Program-made: the position numbers and the translations under genes
Source: Planctomycetota bacterium
GTDB taxonomy: Bacteria; Planctomycetota; Phycisphaerae; Phycisphaerales; Phycisphaeraceae
DNA length: 64,000 bases
Assembly: GCA_016350165.1 (NCBI GenBank)
Contig: CP066225.1
Location: 3,286,001 to 3,350,000 of the forward strand
Direction of reading: 5' to 3'
Shown here: one piece after another, positions 53,895 through 62,700 of the stretch
Layout: the number at the start of each line of letters is the position of its first letter
How positions within the stretch are numbered: the first letter of the stretch is position 1
Notes under the pieces: generated by a model
Told to the model about the DNA's origin: nothing
Seen by the model: only the letters and a program-made list of their open reading frames with translations
Database searches by the model: none

Positions 53895-54931
53895 AGATCG
53901 CGGTAGCGATTCAGAAGATCAGCAATTTGCCCCTGGCCAGGCTTCACCTTCAAAGAACGACGCCACATCTGGAACGCATTCTTCTTCGCATCCATATCCT
54001 TACGGCCGCTCTGCAAATACTGTGTCATATAACAGCCGCCCATACCATTCAACGCGCCAACATGATTAGGACTCAATTTCAGTGCCTTCTCATAATTCAC
54101 CATCGCATCGCTGAACTCCTGCAGCTTGAAGCATGTGTAAGCAAGTCGTTCATAAAAGTCCGGATCATTCGTCGCTTCAACCACTGGCACAAGCAGATTC
54201 TTCGCACGCTCAAAATTCTTCATCTTGATATGTGCCGCAGCAAAAGCTGGAATCGCAGCTTCAGGCAGTGGACCCAACTCCGCAGCTGTACGATACGCAT
54301 CAATCGCTTCGTTATACATACCTAGCAGGTTCGACGTCGCAGCAAGATTGCACCAGACTTCCTGTGATTCAGGATCAAGCTCAGTCGCCTTTCTCGCATA
54401 CGCAATCGCAGCTTCTGGCGTGCCACGCTGCAAATATGCAGACGCAACATCACGATTCGCTTCAACGCGTTGTGGATCGATTGCGATCGCTCGCAGATAC
54501 TGTCTAATCGCAAGTTTGATCTTATCCTGCATCTGGTAAGACAAACCAAGATAGTAATTCGCATCGTAGTTATTTGGCTCAGCTTCCACCGCACGCTTGT
54601 ATGCGTTCTCAGCAACATGATCCACACCATAATCAAGGAAGATGTGACCCATACCCAAATGTGCATCGACTAATCCCGGATTCTCTTCCAGCGCCAGCCC
54701 AAACGTACCAAGTGCCGCATCCATCAAACCTTCGTCGCGGTACTTTGTCGCTTGATCGACCAAACTGTCTGCTTCTACAGCATCAACGACCACATAAGTC
54801 TTCTGCGGTGCTTTTGCATCTTGATTGACTGCTTGGTAATCGATCTCGAAAAATCGAGATGAGCAGCCGGTTAGGAGCAGACTGCCGGACAATAGTGCCA
54901 TGGTGCTGAGTGAGCGTTTATTTTTAATCAT
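53891..54931 (-). CDS. TPR-repeat lipoprotein
   Basis: 346 aa. A lipobox is clear (LLSGSLLLTGC-S), so it is lipidated at about Cys23 and membrane-anchored on the outside. From residue 57 there are seven or so TPR units: LVDQATKYRDEGLMDAALGTFGLALEENP, AHLGMGHIFLDYGVDHVAENAYKRAVEAEP, ANYYLGLSYQMQDKIKLAIRQYLRAIAIDP and so on to YMTQYLQSGRKDMDAKK. Such proteins scaffold outer-membrane or secretion assemblies; PilF/PilW-like help to assemble secretins, but nothing here proves that. The stop codon lies in a palindrome and shares a terminator with adk. Confidence 0.85.
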   Translation of the reverse strand: MIKNKRSLSTMALLSGSLLLTGCSSRFFEIDYQAVNQDAKAPQKTYVVVDAVEADSLVDQATKYRDEGLMDAALGTFGLALEENPGLVDAHLGMGHIFLDYGVDHVAENAYKRAVEAEPNNYDANYYLGLSYQMQDKIKLAIRQYLRAIAIDPQRVEANRDVASAYLQRGTPEAAIAYARKATELDPESQEVWCNLAATSNLLGMYNEAIDAYRTAAELGPLPEAAIPAFAAAHIKMKNFERAKNLLVPVVEATNDPDFYERLAYTCFKLQEFSDAMVNYEKALKLSPNHVGALNGMGGCYMTQYLQSGRKDMDAKKNAFQMWRRSLKVKPGQGQIADLLNRYRDL

Positions 54932-55332
54932 CTTTTTTCGCTTTACAGGGTGTTAAAATAGGCAATCTAACAACGATGAGACGCTCATTATCGCTTTTCT
55001 GGGGCGATTGTTAAGCGCGTATCGGCGGTTTATGAAATAATGCTGTCTGTACCAATAAAACAGCCATCTAAGTCTTGATCGTCGCGATTGATAGGTAGGT
55101 TAAGCAAGATATTCAGACGTAATGTGGGTTACACACACATCACTTGTTAAGTCATTGTTGAATAAGTTGTTAGCAACTTCGTTTGCGCAAAGAAAAACAC
55201 CGGTCCGCAGAGCGAATCGGTGTGTATTTCGATCTTGTACAGCAAACTGATCTGCGGATTTAAAACGGGTAAATTTCAGCCAGTTTTTCGTGCAATGTAT
55301 TTTCACAAGCTGTGAGTTGTGGCAGGACGGGT
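54932..55332. other. intergenic region between two minus-strand genes
   Basis: About 400 bases with the terminator-like hairpin of the upstream gene (55193-55223). The promoter of the TPR lipoprotein should be here. No repeat copy or gene seen. Confidence 0.35.
55193..55223 (-). terminator. possible terminator of the TPR-YggX gene
   Basis: Read on the minus strand: ACACCG, loop with weak inner pairing, CGGTGT, then TTTTTC. It is 110 bases after the stop codon. Confidence 0.5.
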
Positions 55333-55971
55333 TTATTTACCCTTTTTGATATCATCGATTTCTTCATCGGAGACGCCGAGCCATTCGAACATGTACTTTT
55401 CGTATGTGTCCTGATGATTAGGGTCAGAGAAATCTAACCTCAGTTCATTAATGACTTTAGTACCTTGGCGGATCCATTCACGCCAAGTGTCTTGGCCGAA
55501 GTTTTGGAAGATGAATTCGCCGACGGGGCCACGCATTGGCGGGTCGGGAAGCTTGGGTTGAGCTTGCCCGGTGCGGCGGTCGAGGACGGTATCACCTGAG
55601 GCGGCGATTTCCTCGCGCTGTTTATCGATTTCTGAGGTATCGGGCAGTTCGCGGCCGAGTTTTTCGGTCAGCAGTGAGCCGATGGCCTTTTGGGGCATGA
55701 CGTCGCCACGTTGAGCAGCGATTTGGTAGCCTTGTTCGAGATAATCGGCGGCAGAGTCGTTGCGATCGAGTTTGAGAAGACACTGGCCAAGGAACTGATA
55801 AGCCCTTGACATGCCATTGTTTAGCTCGATAGCACGGGTATATGCGCCAGCGGCATCTTCGAATCGTTCAGCTTCACGGTAAGCGTTGCCGAGTGAGAAG
55901 AAAGCCATGTCATCAGGAGCGGCTGCTGCCATTTGCTCCCACTGTTCGATACGTTCTTGAATCGTTGCCAT
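55333..55971 (-). CDS. TPR protein fused to a Fe(2+)-trafficking (YggX-like) domain
   Basis: 212 aa from ATG 55971-55969; the frame is open to 56121 but MATIQERIEQWEQMA is the natural start. Residues 21-85 are two TPR units (FFSLGNAYREAERFEDAAGAYTRAIELN and AYQFLGQCLLKLDRNDSAADYLEQGY). Residues about 146-200 resemble YggX: PVGEFIFQNFGQDTWREWIRQGTKVINELRLDF, then DTYEKYMFEWLGV, matching the helical core that holds iron-trafficking activity in enterobacteria. The YggX N-terminal Cys motif is missing: the whole protein has one Cys (64). It may therefore bind iron differently or use the fold for another purpose. A variant of this fusion occurs in other planctomycetes as far as I recall. Confidence 0.78.
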   Translation of the reverse strand: MATIQERIEQWEQMAAAAPDDMAFFSLGNAYREAERFEDAAGAYTRAIELNNGMSRAYQFLGQCLLKLDRNDSAADYLEQGYQIAAQRGDVMPQKAIGSLLTEKLGRELPDTSEIDKQREEIAASGDTVLDRRTGQAQPKLPDPPMRGPVGEFIFQNFGQDTWREWIRQGTKVINELRLDFSDPNHQDTYEKYMFEWLGVSDEEIDDIKKGK

Positions 55972-56406
55972 AGTGAATACTAGCTTACAGAGATTCAGTC
56001 TCAATTGGAAATGGGATTGAAAGTGTACTAATGCGGTGGTGATTTGGCTGCCTGGAATCAGATCATTTTGTGAGCGCGGACGGGGTTGCGAGCAGATTTG
56101 AAAATGCGGTTTTGTGCGCACGTTTTTTCGCTGCTGCGCGCATGGGCATGCGCAAGTAGTTGTTGGGTTTGTGGTTGCGGTTTGTGTAAAACTGCGGAGA
56201 AATTGGATTTGCAGATATGCGAAAACAGGTCGAAATGGGGTGAAATGGATGGAAAATGATCGGTTTTGGGCAGGGTTTGGTCAGGATGGTCGAGAAAAGC
56301 GGAAAAACGGTTGTGGATTGTGTGGGTATAAAGTCAGAGGCAGTGTTTTTGTGTGCGCTTTGTGGAGAGAAAGTTGGGGCATAGTTTTTGAGAGGTGAGC
56401 GTGGGG

Positions 56407-56477
56407 ATGAGGGGTGAGCGCGCCGATCGTGGATCGGCGGCTACTTTGAATTGTTCACTACAGCGTATCGTTGGATG
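56407..56477 (+). repeat. intergenic hairpin element, copy l (full length, best example)
   Basis: GATGAGGGGTGAGCGC, perfect hairpin GCCGATC-GTG-GATCGGC, GGCTACTTTGAATTG, TTCACTACAGCGTATCGTTGG. All blocks of the family are present, so I use it as the reference copy. Confidence 0.7.
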
Positions 56478-56496
56478 GAAGTGGGTTAGTTGGTTG

Positions 56497-56530
56497 GGTT
56501 GTTTCACGACAGTGTAACTTTGGTTAGATG
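56497..56530 (+). repeat. intergenic hairpin element, copy m (partial)
   Basis: GGGTTGTTTCACGACAGTGT followed by AACTTTGGTTAG: a decayed 3' block 20 bases after copy l, same direction, as copy j stands to copy i. Confidence 0.4.
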
Positions 56531-56656
56531 AGTGATGGTTGGGGGTGACGGGGTGGTGACGGGGTGGTGACGGGGGGGCATTGGGGCGGTTTTGTGGGGT
56601 TGTAAATGCGCAGGTTGAAGGGGGTTAGGATGTTGTGGGTTGGGTATACTGGGGGG

Positions 56657-59600
56657 ATGGAAAGAGAGCGAATATTTTTAGGGTGGGACCGGTCGGCATT
56701 ATTGGGAGCGGTGGCATTTTTGCATGACAGATACGCCCCCCGACCCCCCCTGAAGTCAGCTTGTGGTGGTGAGGATGATCAATGCGCTGCGAATCAACCC
56801 CTGAAAAGAGCGGGGTTGGAAGATATATCTGACAAGCAGGGGGGGGACGTTTGGGATATGCGTGATGTGGTGGTTGTGGTGCCGGTGGCGAGAGCGGGGA
56901 GGCGGTTGTTGGAACTTTTGGTGAGACGGTCTGAACAGTCAGGTGGTGGCGGTCTAATCAATGACTGTATCCCTGGAGCCTCCGGAAGTGATGATGCAGC
57001 GGTGCGCTGCAAGTCGAGCGAGGGGGTGGAAGGTAAAGCCGACGCAACAGGGGGAGGCGGGTTGTTTCCGCCGCGGATTGTGACGGTGGGGGAGTTGCCT
57101 GAGCTGTTGTATGAGCCTAAGCGCGGGTTAGTCGATCAGCTGAGGGGGAGACTGATGCGGATGGAGGTTTTGAAGGAGGCGGGGAATGAAGTGTTGGGGA
57201 AGGTGATGGAAGCAGGGATGAGTGGTGAATTGAGTGATGATCATGGTGGGGGGCTTAGTGGTTGGGGGATGGCAGAACAGTTTGAGAAATTGAGTAGTGA
57301 TTTGGCGGCGGGGCGGCTGCGCGCTTGTGAGTTGATTGATAAGTGTGAAGAACTTGGTTTGGATCTTGGGGGTGAAGGTGCACATGAAAGATGGGCATCT
57401 ATTCATAAGTTAGATGATACATATCATGTGAAGCTGAAAGAGCTGGGGTTGAGTGATCGGCAGTGGGAGCGATTGGAAGCAATTGAGGAGGGGCGTTGCA
57501 GGTTTAAAGGTGATCTGGTTTTGGTTGGGATTGCGGACCAGAATGCGATGCTGGGAGCGATGATAAAACAAGCAGCTTTGGCAGAGGGGGAAGGACGGTT
57601 TAGTGCGCTTGTTCATTGTGAAGAAAAGCATGCGGATGGGTTTGATGAAGTGGGGGGGCTGGTTGTGAAATACTGGGAAAAACAAGGGGTTTCGGTGGGT
57701 AATGAGCAGTTGCGGTTTGTGGAGAAGGAGAGCGATCTAGGTGGTGAGGTGGTACGGTCGATTGCAGAGTTAGGTGTTGCGAAGGGAGAGTGTATTGACG
57801 CGGATGATGTGACGGTGGGTTTGTGTGATGAGGGAATGGCGGGTGAGATTGGGCGGGCGATGGATTTGGCTGGGTTGCCTGTGAGGTATGCGGGTGGGAA
57901 GCCGATGATGTGGAGCGGGCCTGTGGTGATGTTGGGGGCACTGGGACGATATGCGGATGGTCAACACTGGGAAGATTTTGCGGCGGTGGTGAGGCATGTT
58001 GATTTTGAAAGGTATGTGAGGGATCAGGTTGAGGTTGATGGGACTAATCAAGAGTTAGGCGAAGTTGAGTTGCCGAGTGAAACGCTGAGTGAGTATCTGG
58101 TGAAGATGGATGGTTATGCGGCGGAGCATATTCAGGGGCGACTGTTGGGTTTGGTGGGTGATGAGGATAAAGAGGTTGTTGAAATTTTGAGGGGGTATGT
58201 GGATGGGTTGCTACCTGAGGATGTTGGTGAGAAGAAGGGTGTTGGCGAGTGGGGGAAGGCGATCGCGGGGATGCTTCGGAAGGTTTATGGGGAGCGGGAG
58301 TTGAAGCGGTATGCGGAGCGAGATGAGCCTGTATATCAAGTATTAAAAGGCTTGGGGCGAGTTTTAAAGGGGATGGTGGAACTTGCGGAGTGTGAGGGGG
58401 ATGGATTTAGTTTGGAGATGACATTTAGTGAAGCAGTGGGTTTGGTTTTGGGGCAGTTGAAGGAAGTTGGGGTTCCGCCGTTGGGTGGGGATAGTGCTGT
58501 AGAGTTGATGGGAACATTGGATTTGCAGATGGATGATGCTTGGGGTTTGGTGGTGACGGGTTTTAATGAAGGGAAGTTGCCGGCGAGTCGCAATGCGGAT
58601 GCGTTTTTGCCTGATGGACTTAGGGCAGGGTTGGGATTGATGGATAATGCGCGGCGATATGCACGTGATGTGATGATGGTCAATGCGCTGATTAGAAGTC
58701 GGGGGGTGGTGAGGTTTATTGCGGCGAAGAAGACGAGGGAAGGTGATCCGTTGATGCCAAGCCGGTTGATGCTGGCTTGTGGTGATGAGGAATTGGTTGG
58801 AAGAGTGATGGGGTTCTATCGTGAGGATAGAGAGGTGGCGGGTGATGAGGTTGTACTGATGAAGCCTGGGGTTGGTGAACATGGATTCTTGGTGCCTCGT
58901 CCTGATGAGAGGGGTGTGAAGAAGATGTACGTAACGGGGTTCAGAGATTATTTGGCGTGCCCGTACCGGTTCTATTTAAAGCATGTCGCGAGGTTGGGTC
59001 GTGTGGATGATGATGTGGTTGAGTTGGATGGCGGCGGATTTGGATCGCTTGCACATAAAGTGCTTGAGGGGTTTGGGAGAGATGAATCGATTCGAGACTG
59101 TCAGAGTTCGGTTGAGATTATGGACTATCTGTCGAATAGGCTGGATTATTTGGTTGCGAAGAAGTTTGGAAAGTATGTGAGGGCGGCGGTGAGGATACAG
59201 GTGGAACAGTTGAGAGAACGGTTGATGGTTTTTGCAGGTGTGCAGGCAACGCGAAGGATGCAGGGTTGGAAGGTGAGAGGCGATTTGGTGGAATGGCGGT
59301 ATGCGATGGATGTTGTGGTGGATGGTGAGAAAAGCCTACAAATCGTGGGGAAAATTGATCGGATTGATGAGCATGCAGATGGGCGGTTGTGTTTGATTGA
59401 TTATAAAACGGGTGATGGTGGGAAGAAGCCTGAAGCGGTTCATCGGCGGGGAGGTGAGTGGGTGGATCTGCAGTTGCCGCTGTATGTGGAGATGGTGAAG
59501 GATGCGGGGTTGGTGAATGATGAGGTGGAAGTTGGGTTTATGAATTTGCCGCGGCGATTGGAGGATACGGGACTGCAGTTGGCGAGGTGGGATGATGAAG

Positions 59601-59776
59601 AGTTGAGTGAGGCGCGGGGCGTGAGAGATGAGGTGATCCGGCAAGTGACGGGGAAAGTATTCTGGCCGCCACGCGAGCGGAGGGGGGCGATGTTTGAGGA
59701 TGGTTTTGAGCGAATTTGTGGGGATAAGGTTTTTGATTGGGAAGAGCTGATTGCGCGTAGCGGGGAGGTGAAGTGA
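56657..59776 (+). CDS. AddB/RexB-like PD-(D/E)XK nuclease-helicase subunit
   Basis: About 1039 aa. ATG at 56657 directly follows a G6 run and starts MERERIFLGWDRSAL; the frame is open to 56606. The inactive-helicase-like N-terminus has VVVVVPVARAGRRLLELL and PPRIVTVGELPELLY. Two low-complexity insertions (about 33-70 and 95-140) interrupt that region. The C-terminal nuclease domain has GSLAHKVLEGF, VGKIDRIDEHADGRLCLIDYKTGDG (catalytic Asp and Lys near 900-914) and DLQLPLYVEM. DYLACPYRFYL is the usual start of this domain. The four-Cys iron-sulfur staple of classical AddB is not seen. With the next gene it would form an end-processing enzyme for double-strand-break repair. The stop codon overlaps the next start. 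Confidence 0.8.
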   Translation: MERERIFLGWDRSALLGAVAFLHDRYAPRPPLKSACGGEDDQCAANQPLKRAGLEDISDKQGGDVWDMRDVVVVVPVARAGRRLLELLVRRSEQSGGGGLINDCIPGASGSDDAAVRCKSSEGVEGKADATGGGGLFPPRIVTVGELPELLYEPKRGLVDQLRGRLMRMEVLKEAGNEVLGKVMEAGMSGELSDDHGGGLSGWGMAEQFEKLSSDLAAGRLRACELIDKCEELGLDLGGEGAHERWASIHKLDDTYHVKLKELGLSDRQWERLEAIEEGRCRFKGDLVLVGIADQNAMLGAMIKQAALAEGEGRFSALVHCEEKHADGFDEVGGLVVKYWEKQGVSVGNEQLRFVEKESDLGGEVVRSIAELGVAKGECIDADDVTVGLCDEGMAGEIGRAMDLAGLPVRYAGGKPMMWSGPVVMLGALGRYADGQHWEDFAAVVRHVDFERYVRDQVEVDGTNQELGEVELPSETLSEYLVKMDGYAAEHIQGRLLGLVGDEDKEVVEILRGYVDGLLPEDVGEKKGVGEWGKAIAGMLRKVYGERELKRYAERDEPVYQVLKGLGRVLKGMVELAECEGDGFSLEMTFSEAVGLVLGQLKEVGVPPLGGDSAVELMGTLDLQMDDAWGLVVTGFNEGKLPASRNADAFLPDGLRAGLGLMDNARRYARDVMMVNALIRSRGVVRFIAAKKTREGDPLMPSRLMLACGDEELVGRVMGFYREDREVAGDEVVLMKPGVGEHGFLVPRPDERGVKKMYVTGFRDYLACPYRFYLKHVARLGRVDDDVVELDGGGFGSLAHKVLEGFGRDESIRDCQSSVEIMDYLSNRLDYLVAKKFGKYVRAAVRIQVEQLRERLMVFAGVQATRRMQGWKVRGDLVEWRYAMDVVVDGEKSLQIVGKIDRIDEHADGRLCLIDYKTGDGGKKPEAVHRRGGEWVDLQLPLYVEMVKDAGLVNDEVEVGFMNLPRRLEDTGLQLARWDDEELSEARGVRDEVIRQVTGKVFWPPRERRGAMFEDGFERICGDKVFDWEELIARSGEVK

Positions 59777-62700
59777 TGGGTTTATTTGAGCAGGATGTTG
59801 TCATAGAAGAAGGCGTGAATCCACATCGAGTTATTCGTGCTTCGGCGGGAGCTGGTAAGACGTATCAGTTGACAACGCGGTACCTGTTGTTGCTGCGCGC
59901 GGAGCAAAAGCCTGATGAGATTCTGGCGACGACATTTACGAGGAAAGCAGCGGGTGAGATTCTAGGGCGCGTGTTGGGGAAATTGGCGAAGGCATTGGTG
60001 GATGATGAGGCAAGGCGGGAGTTGAGTGTTGAATTGGAGCGGGAAGCATTCTATGAAGCGCTTAGACGGCCGATTGATGAGGGGGAGTGTTTGGAATTGC
60101 TCAGAAGGTTGGTGAGTAGTATTCATCGGCTGTCTATCTCCACATTAGATAGTTTCTTTCAGCGGATTGCATCGAGTTTTCGGCTTGAAATTGGTTATCC
60201 GAGTGATGCAATTATGGCAGATGAAAGGGGAGTGATTGCGACGCGGTTAAGGTGGGATGCAATTGAAGCGATGCTGGGAGGTGCGACGGGGAATGAAGAA
60301 GATCTGAAGACGATGTTGCGGCTACTGAAAGAATTGCATCATGATAGTTTGAAGCAGACGGTGACGGGAGCAATTGATGAGATTGTTTTGGGGATGTATG
60401 AGTTGTATCAGGAGGCGCCGGAGAAGAGGCTTTGGAGTCAGATTGTTGTAGAGGGGAAGTTGGATGAGAGTGAGTTGAGGGCGGCGATGAATCGGCTTGA
60501 GGGGATGGAAGGTGAGCTTGCGCGGACGAAGGCGGGGAAGGTGAATGCGAATTGGTTGAAGTCGTGGCAGAGAGAGGTTGAGGCTGCAAAACAAGGGAAT
60601 TGGGATGAATTTGTGAGTAAGGGTTTGGGGAGTGCGGTGCTTAAGGAGGAAGAAAAATTCAGTCGCGCGGAGATTGAGGGTGAGGTGAGAGATGTGTATG
60701 AGGTTTTAATTGATCATGCGAAGGGGGTCATGCTGGAACGACATAAGAAGCAGACGGAATCGACGTACCGGATGCTTCATGATTTTGATGTGTATTACAG
60801 AAGGTTGCGTGATCAGCGGTCGGTGGTGCTTTTTAATGATGTGACGATGAGGTTGGCAGGGTATTTGGATGGGGCGGAGCATGGGGTTTTGGAAGAGATT
60901 TATTTTCGGTTGGATGGGCAAGTGAAACATGTGTTGTTGGATGAGTTTCAGGATACGAGTAGGTCGCAGTGGTCGGTGTTGGAGCCGATGGCGGAGGAGG
61001 TGAGTGCGCATGCTGAGGGTTGGGGTGAGCGAAGTTTGTTTTGTGTGGGTGATACGAAGCAAGCGATTTATGGTTGGCGTGGTGGGTGTGCGCGATTATT
61101 TGATGAGGTGGAGAGGCTCCCTGGGATTGATGGTGAGAAAAGCTTAAGAAGGCTAGATAGCAGTTATCGATCGTCGCAGGTGGTGTTAGATGCGGTGAAT
61201 GATGTGTTTGATGGAGTGGGTGATGCTGAGCTGTTGAGTGAGGATGTTGAGAAGGTGATGGCGGGGGTTTTGATGGGAAGGATGTATGGGCAGCATCAGG
61301 CGGCGAAGCGTGCGTTGGGTGGGTATGTGAGGTTGGAGAGTTCGCTAGTGGCGGTGGAGAATGAGGATAGTGGGGATGAGGTTGATGAAGTTGTAGGGCA
61401 TGTAGGGTTTGTGGCGGAGCGGGTAAAGGAACTGGCAGAGCAGCATGAGGGGGTGTCTATCGGTGTGTTAGTGAGTCGAAATGATACTGTTAATCGCGTG
61501 CTTTTTGAACTGAAAAAGTTGGGGGTTGAGGCGAGTGGTGAAGGTGGGGGCGTGATTACAGATGAGCCTGCGGTGGGGGCGGTGCTGAATGCGATGAGGT
61601 TGGCGGATCATCCGGGAGATGAGGCGGCGGTGTATGGGGTGGTGAACGGGCCGATGGGGGAGTTATTGGGATTGAAGTCGGTGAAGGATAAGGAAGGGAT
61701 TGGACGTGTGGGGCGGATGATACGTGAGGAGCTATTGCGTGATGGATATGCGAAGTTGGTTGGGAAGTGGGCGCGGGCGCTGAGTGGGTGGTGTGATGCG
61801 GGGGCGGTAAAGCGGCTGAGTCAGTTGGTTGAGGTTGCGGAGAGTTATGAGAGAGAGGGGATGGGTGGCGCTGGTGGTGAAGGGTTGTTGAGGCCGGGGA
61901 GGTTTGTGAGTTATGCTGAGAGTGCGCGGCTGAGTGAGACGAGTAATGCGATGGTGCGCGTGATGACGGTGCACCAGTCGAAGGGGCTTGAGTTTGATGT
62001 GGTGGTGCTGGGTGAATTGGATCAGGCGTTTCGTTGTCAGTGGCCTGCAGTGGCGGCGCGTGATGAATCAGGGCGGATTGTGGCAGTCTATCGGACGGGT
62101 GATGAAGCGATCAGAGCGATGTGTGAGCCGTTGCGTGAGGCGTATGAGGTAAAGTGCGCGGAGCAGTGGCTTGAGGAGTTATGTAAGTTATATGTTGCGA
62201 TGACACGTGCGAAGCATGGGTTATATATGATCGTGAAGGGGGCGGGGTTGACGAAGGGTGGGAAGCTTAGATCGCGTGGTAGTAGTTATGGTGCGCTGCT
62301 TGTTGAGCGGTTGAAGGCGAGTGATGTTGAGGAAGAGGGGGCTGGTGGGCAGGTGTTTTATGAACATGGGAATGTTGATTGGTATGTAAATGATGGTGAG
62401 GCGAAGAAGGAAGATGGAGATGAGGCTAATCAGAATGAGGAGTGTGTTGGGTCTATTGATAAGTTAGAGGCTGGGAAGGTTTTGGATGTTTTGGGGGCTG
62501 TGTTTGGGAAGGGTGATGAAGAAGGGGAGGGTGGTGTTGAGCGGATGTGGACGACGGTAAGTCCGAGTTCATTGGAGGGAGCTGGGAGTGTGATGGCGGG
62601 GGATGTGTTGAGTATTGAGAAGCAGGAGAGTGGGGGGCGGTTGTTTGGATCTCTGATTCACGAGTGGTTTAGTTTGTTTGGGTTCTGGGGTGATGAGCCT

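Larger units (their letters stand above)
55972..56656. other. intergenic region with repeat copies
   Basis: About 690 bases between divergent genes. It begins with C/G-mixed sequence containing GCGCACG and GCTGCTGCGCGCATG words also seen at 15373-15546. A 94-aa frame at 56114 has no RBS and odd composition. Repeat copies l and m follow, then G-rich sequence with short GGTGACGGG direct repeats (56549-56576). Confidence 0.5.

Noticed and set aside
56114-56398. 94-aa frame upstream of the AddB-like gene
   Set aside because: No RBS, Cys/Trp/Arg-rich random-looking composition.
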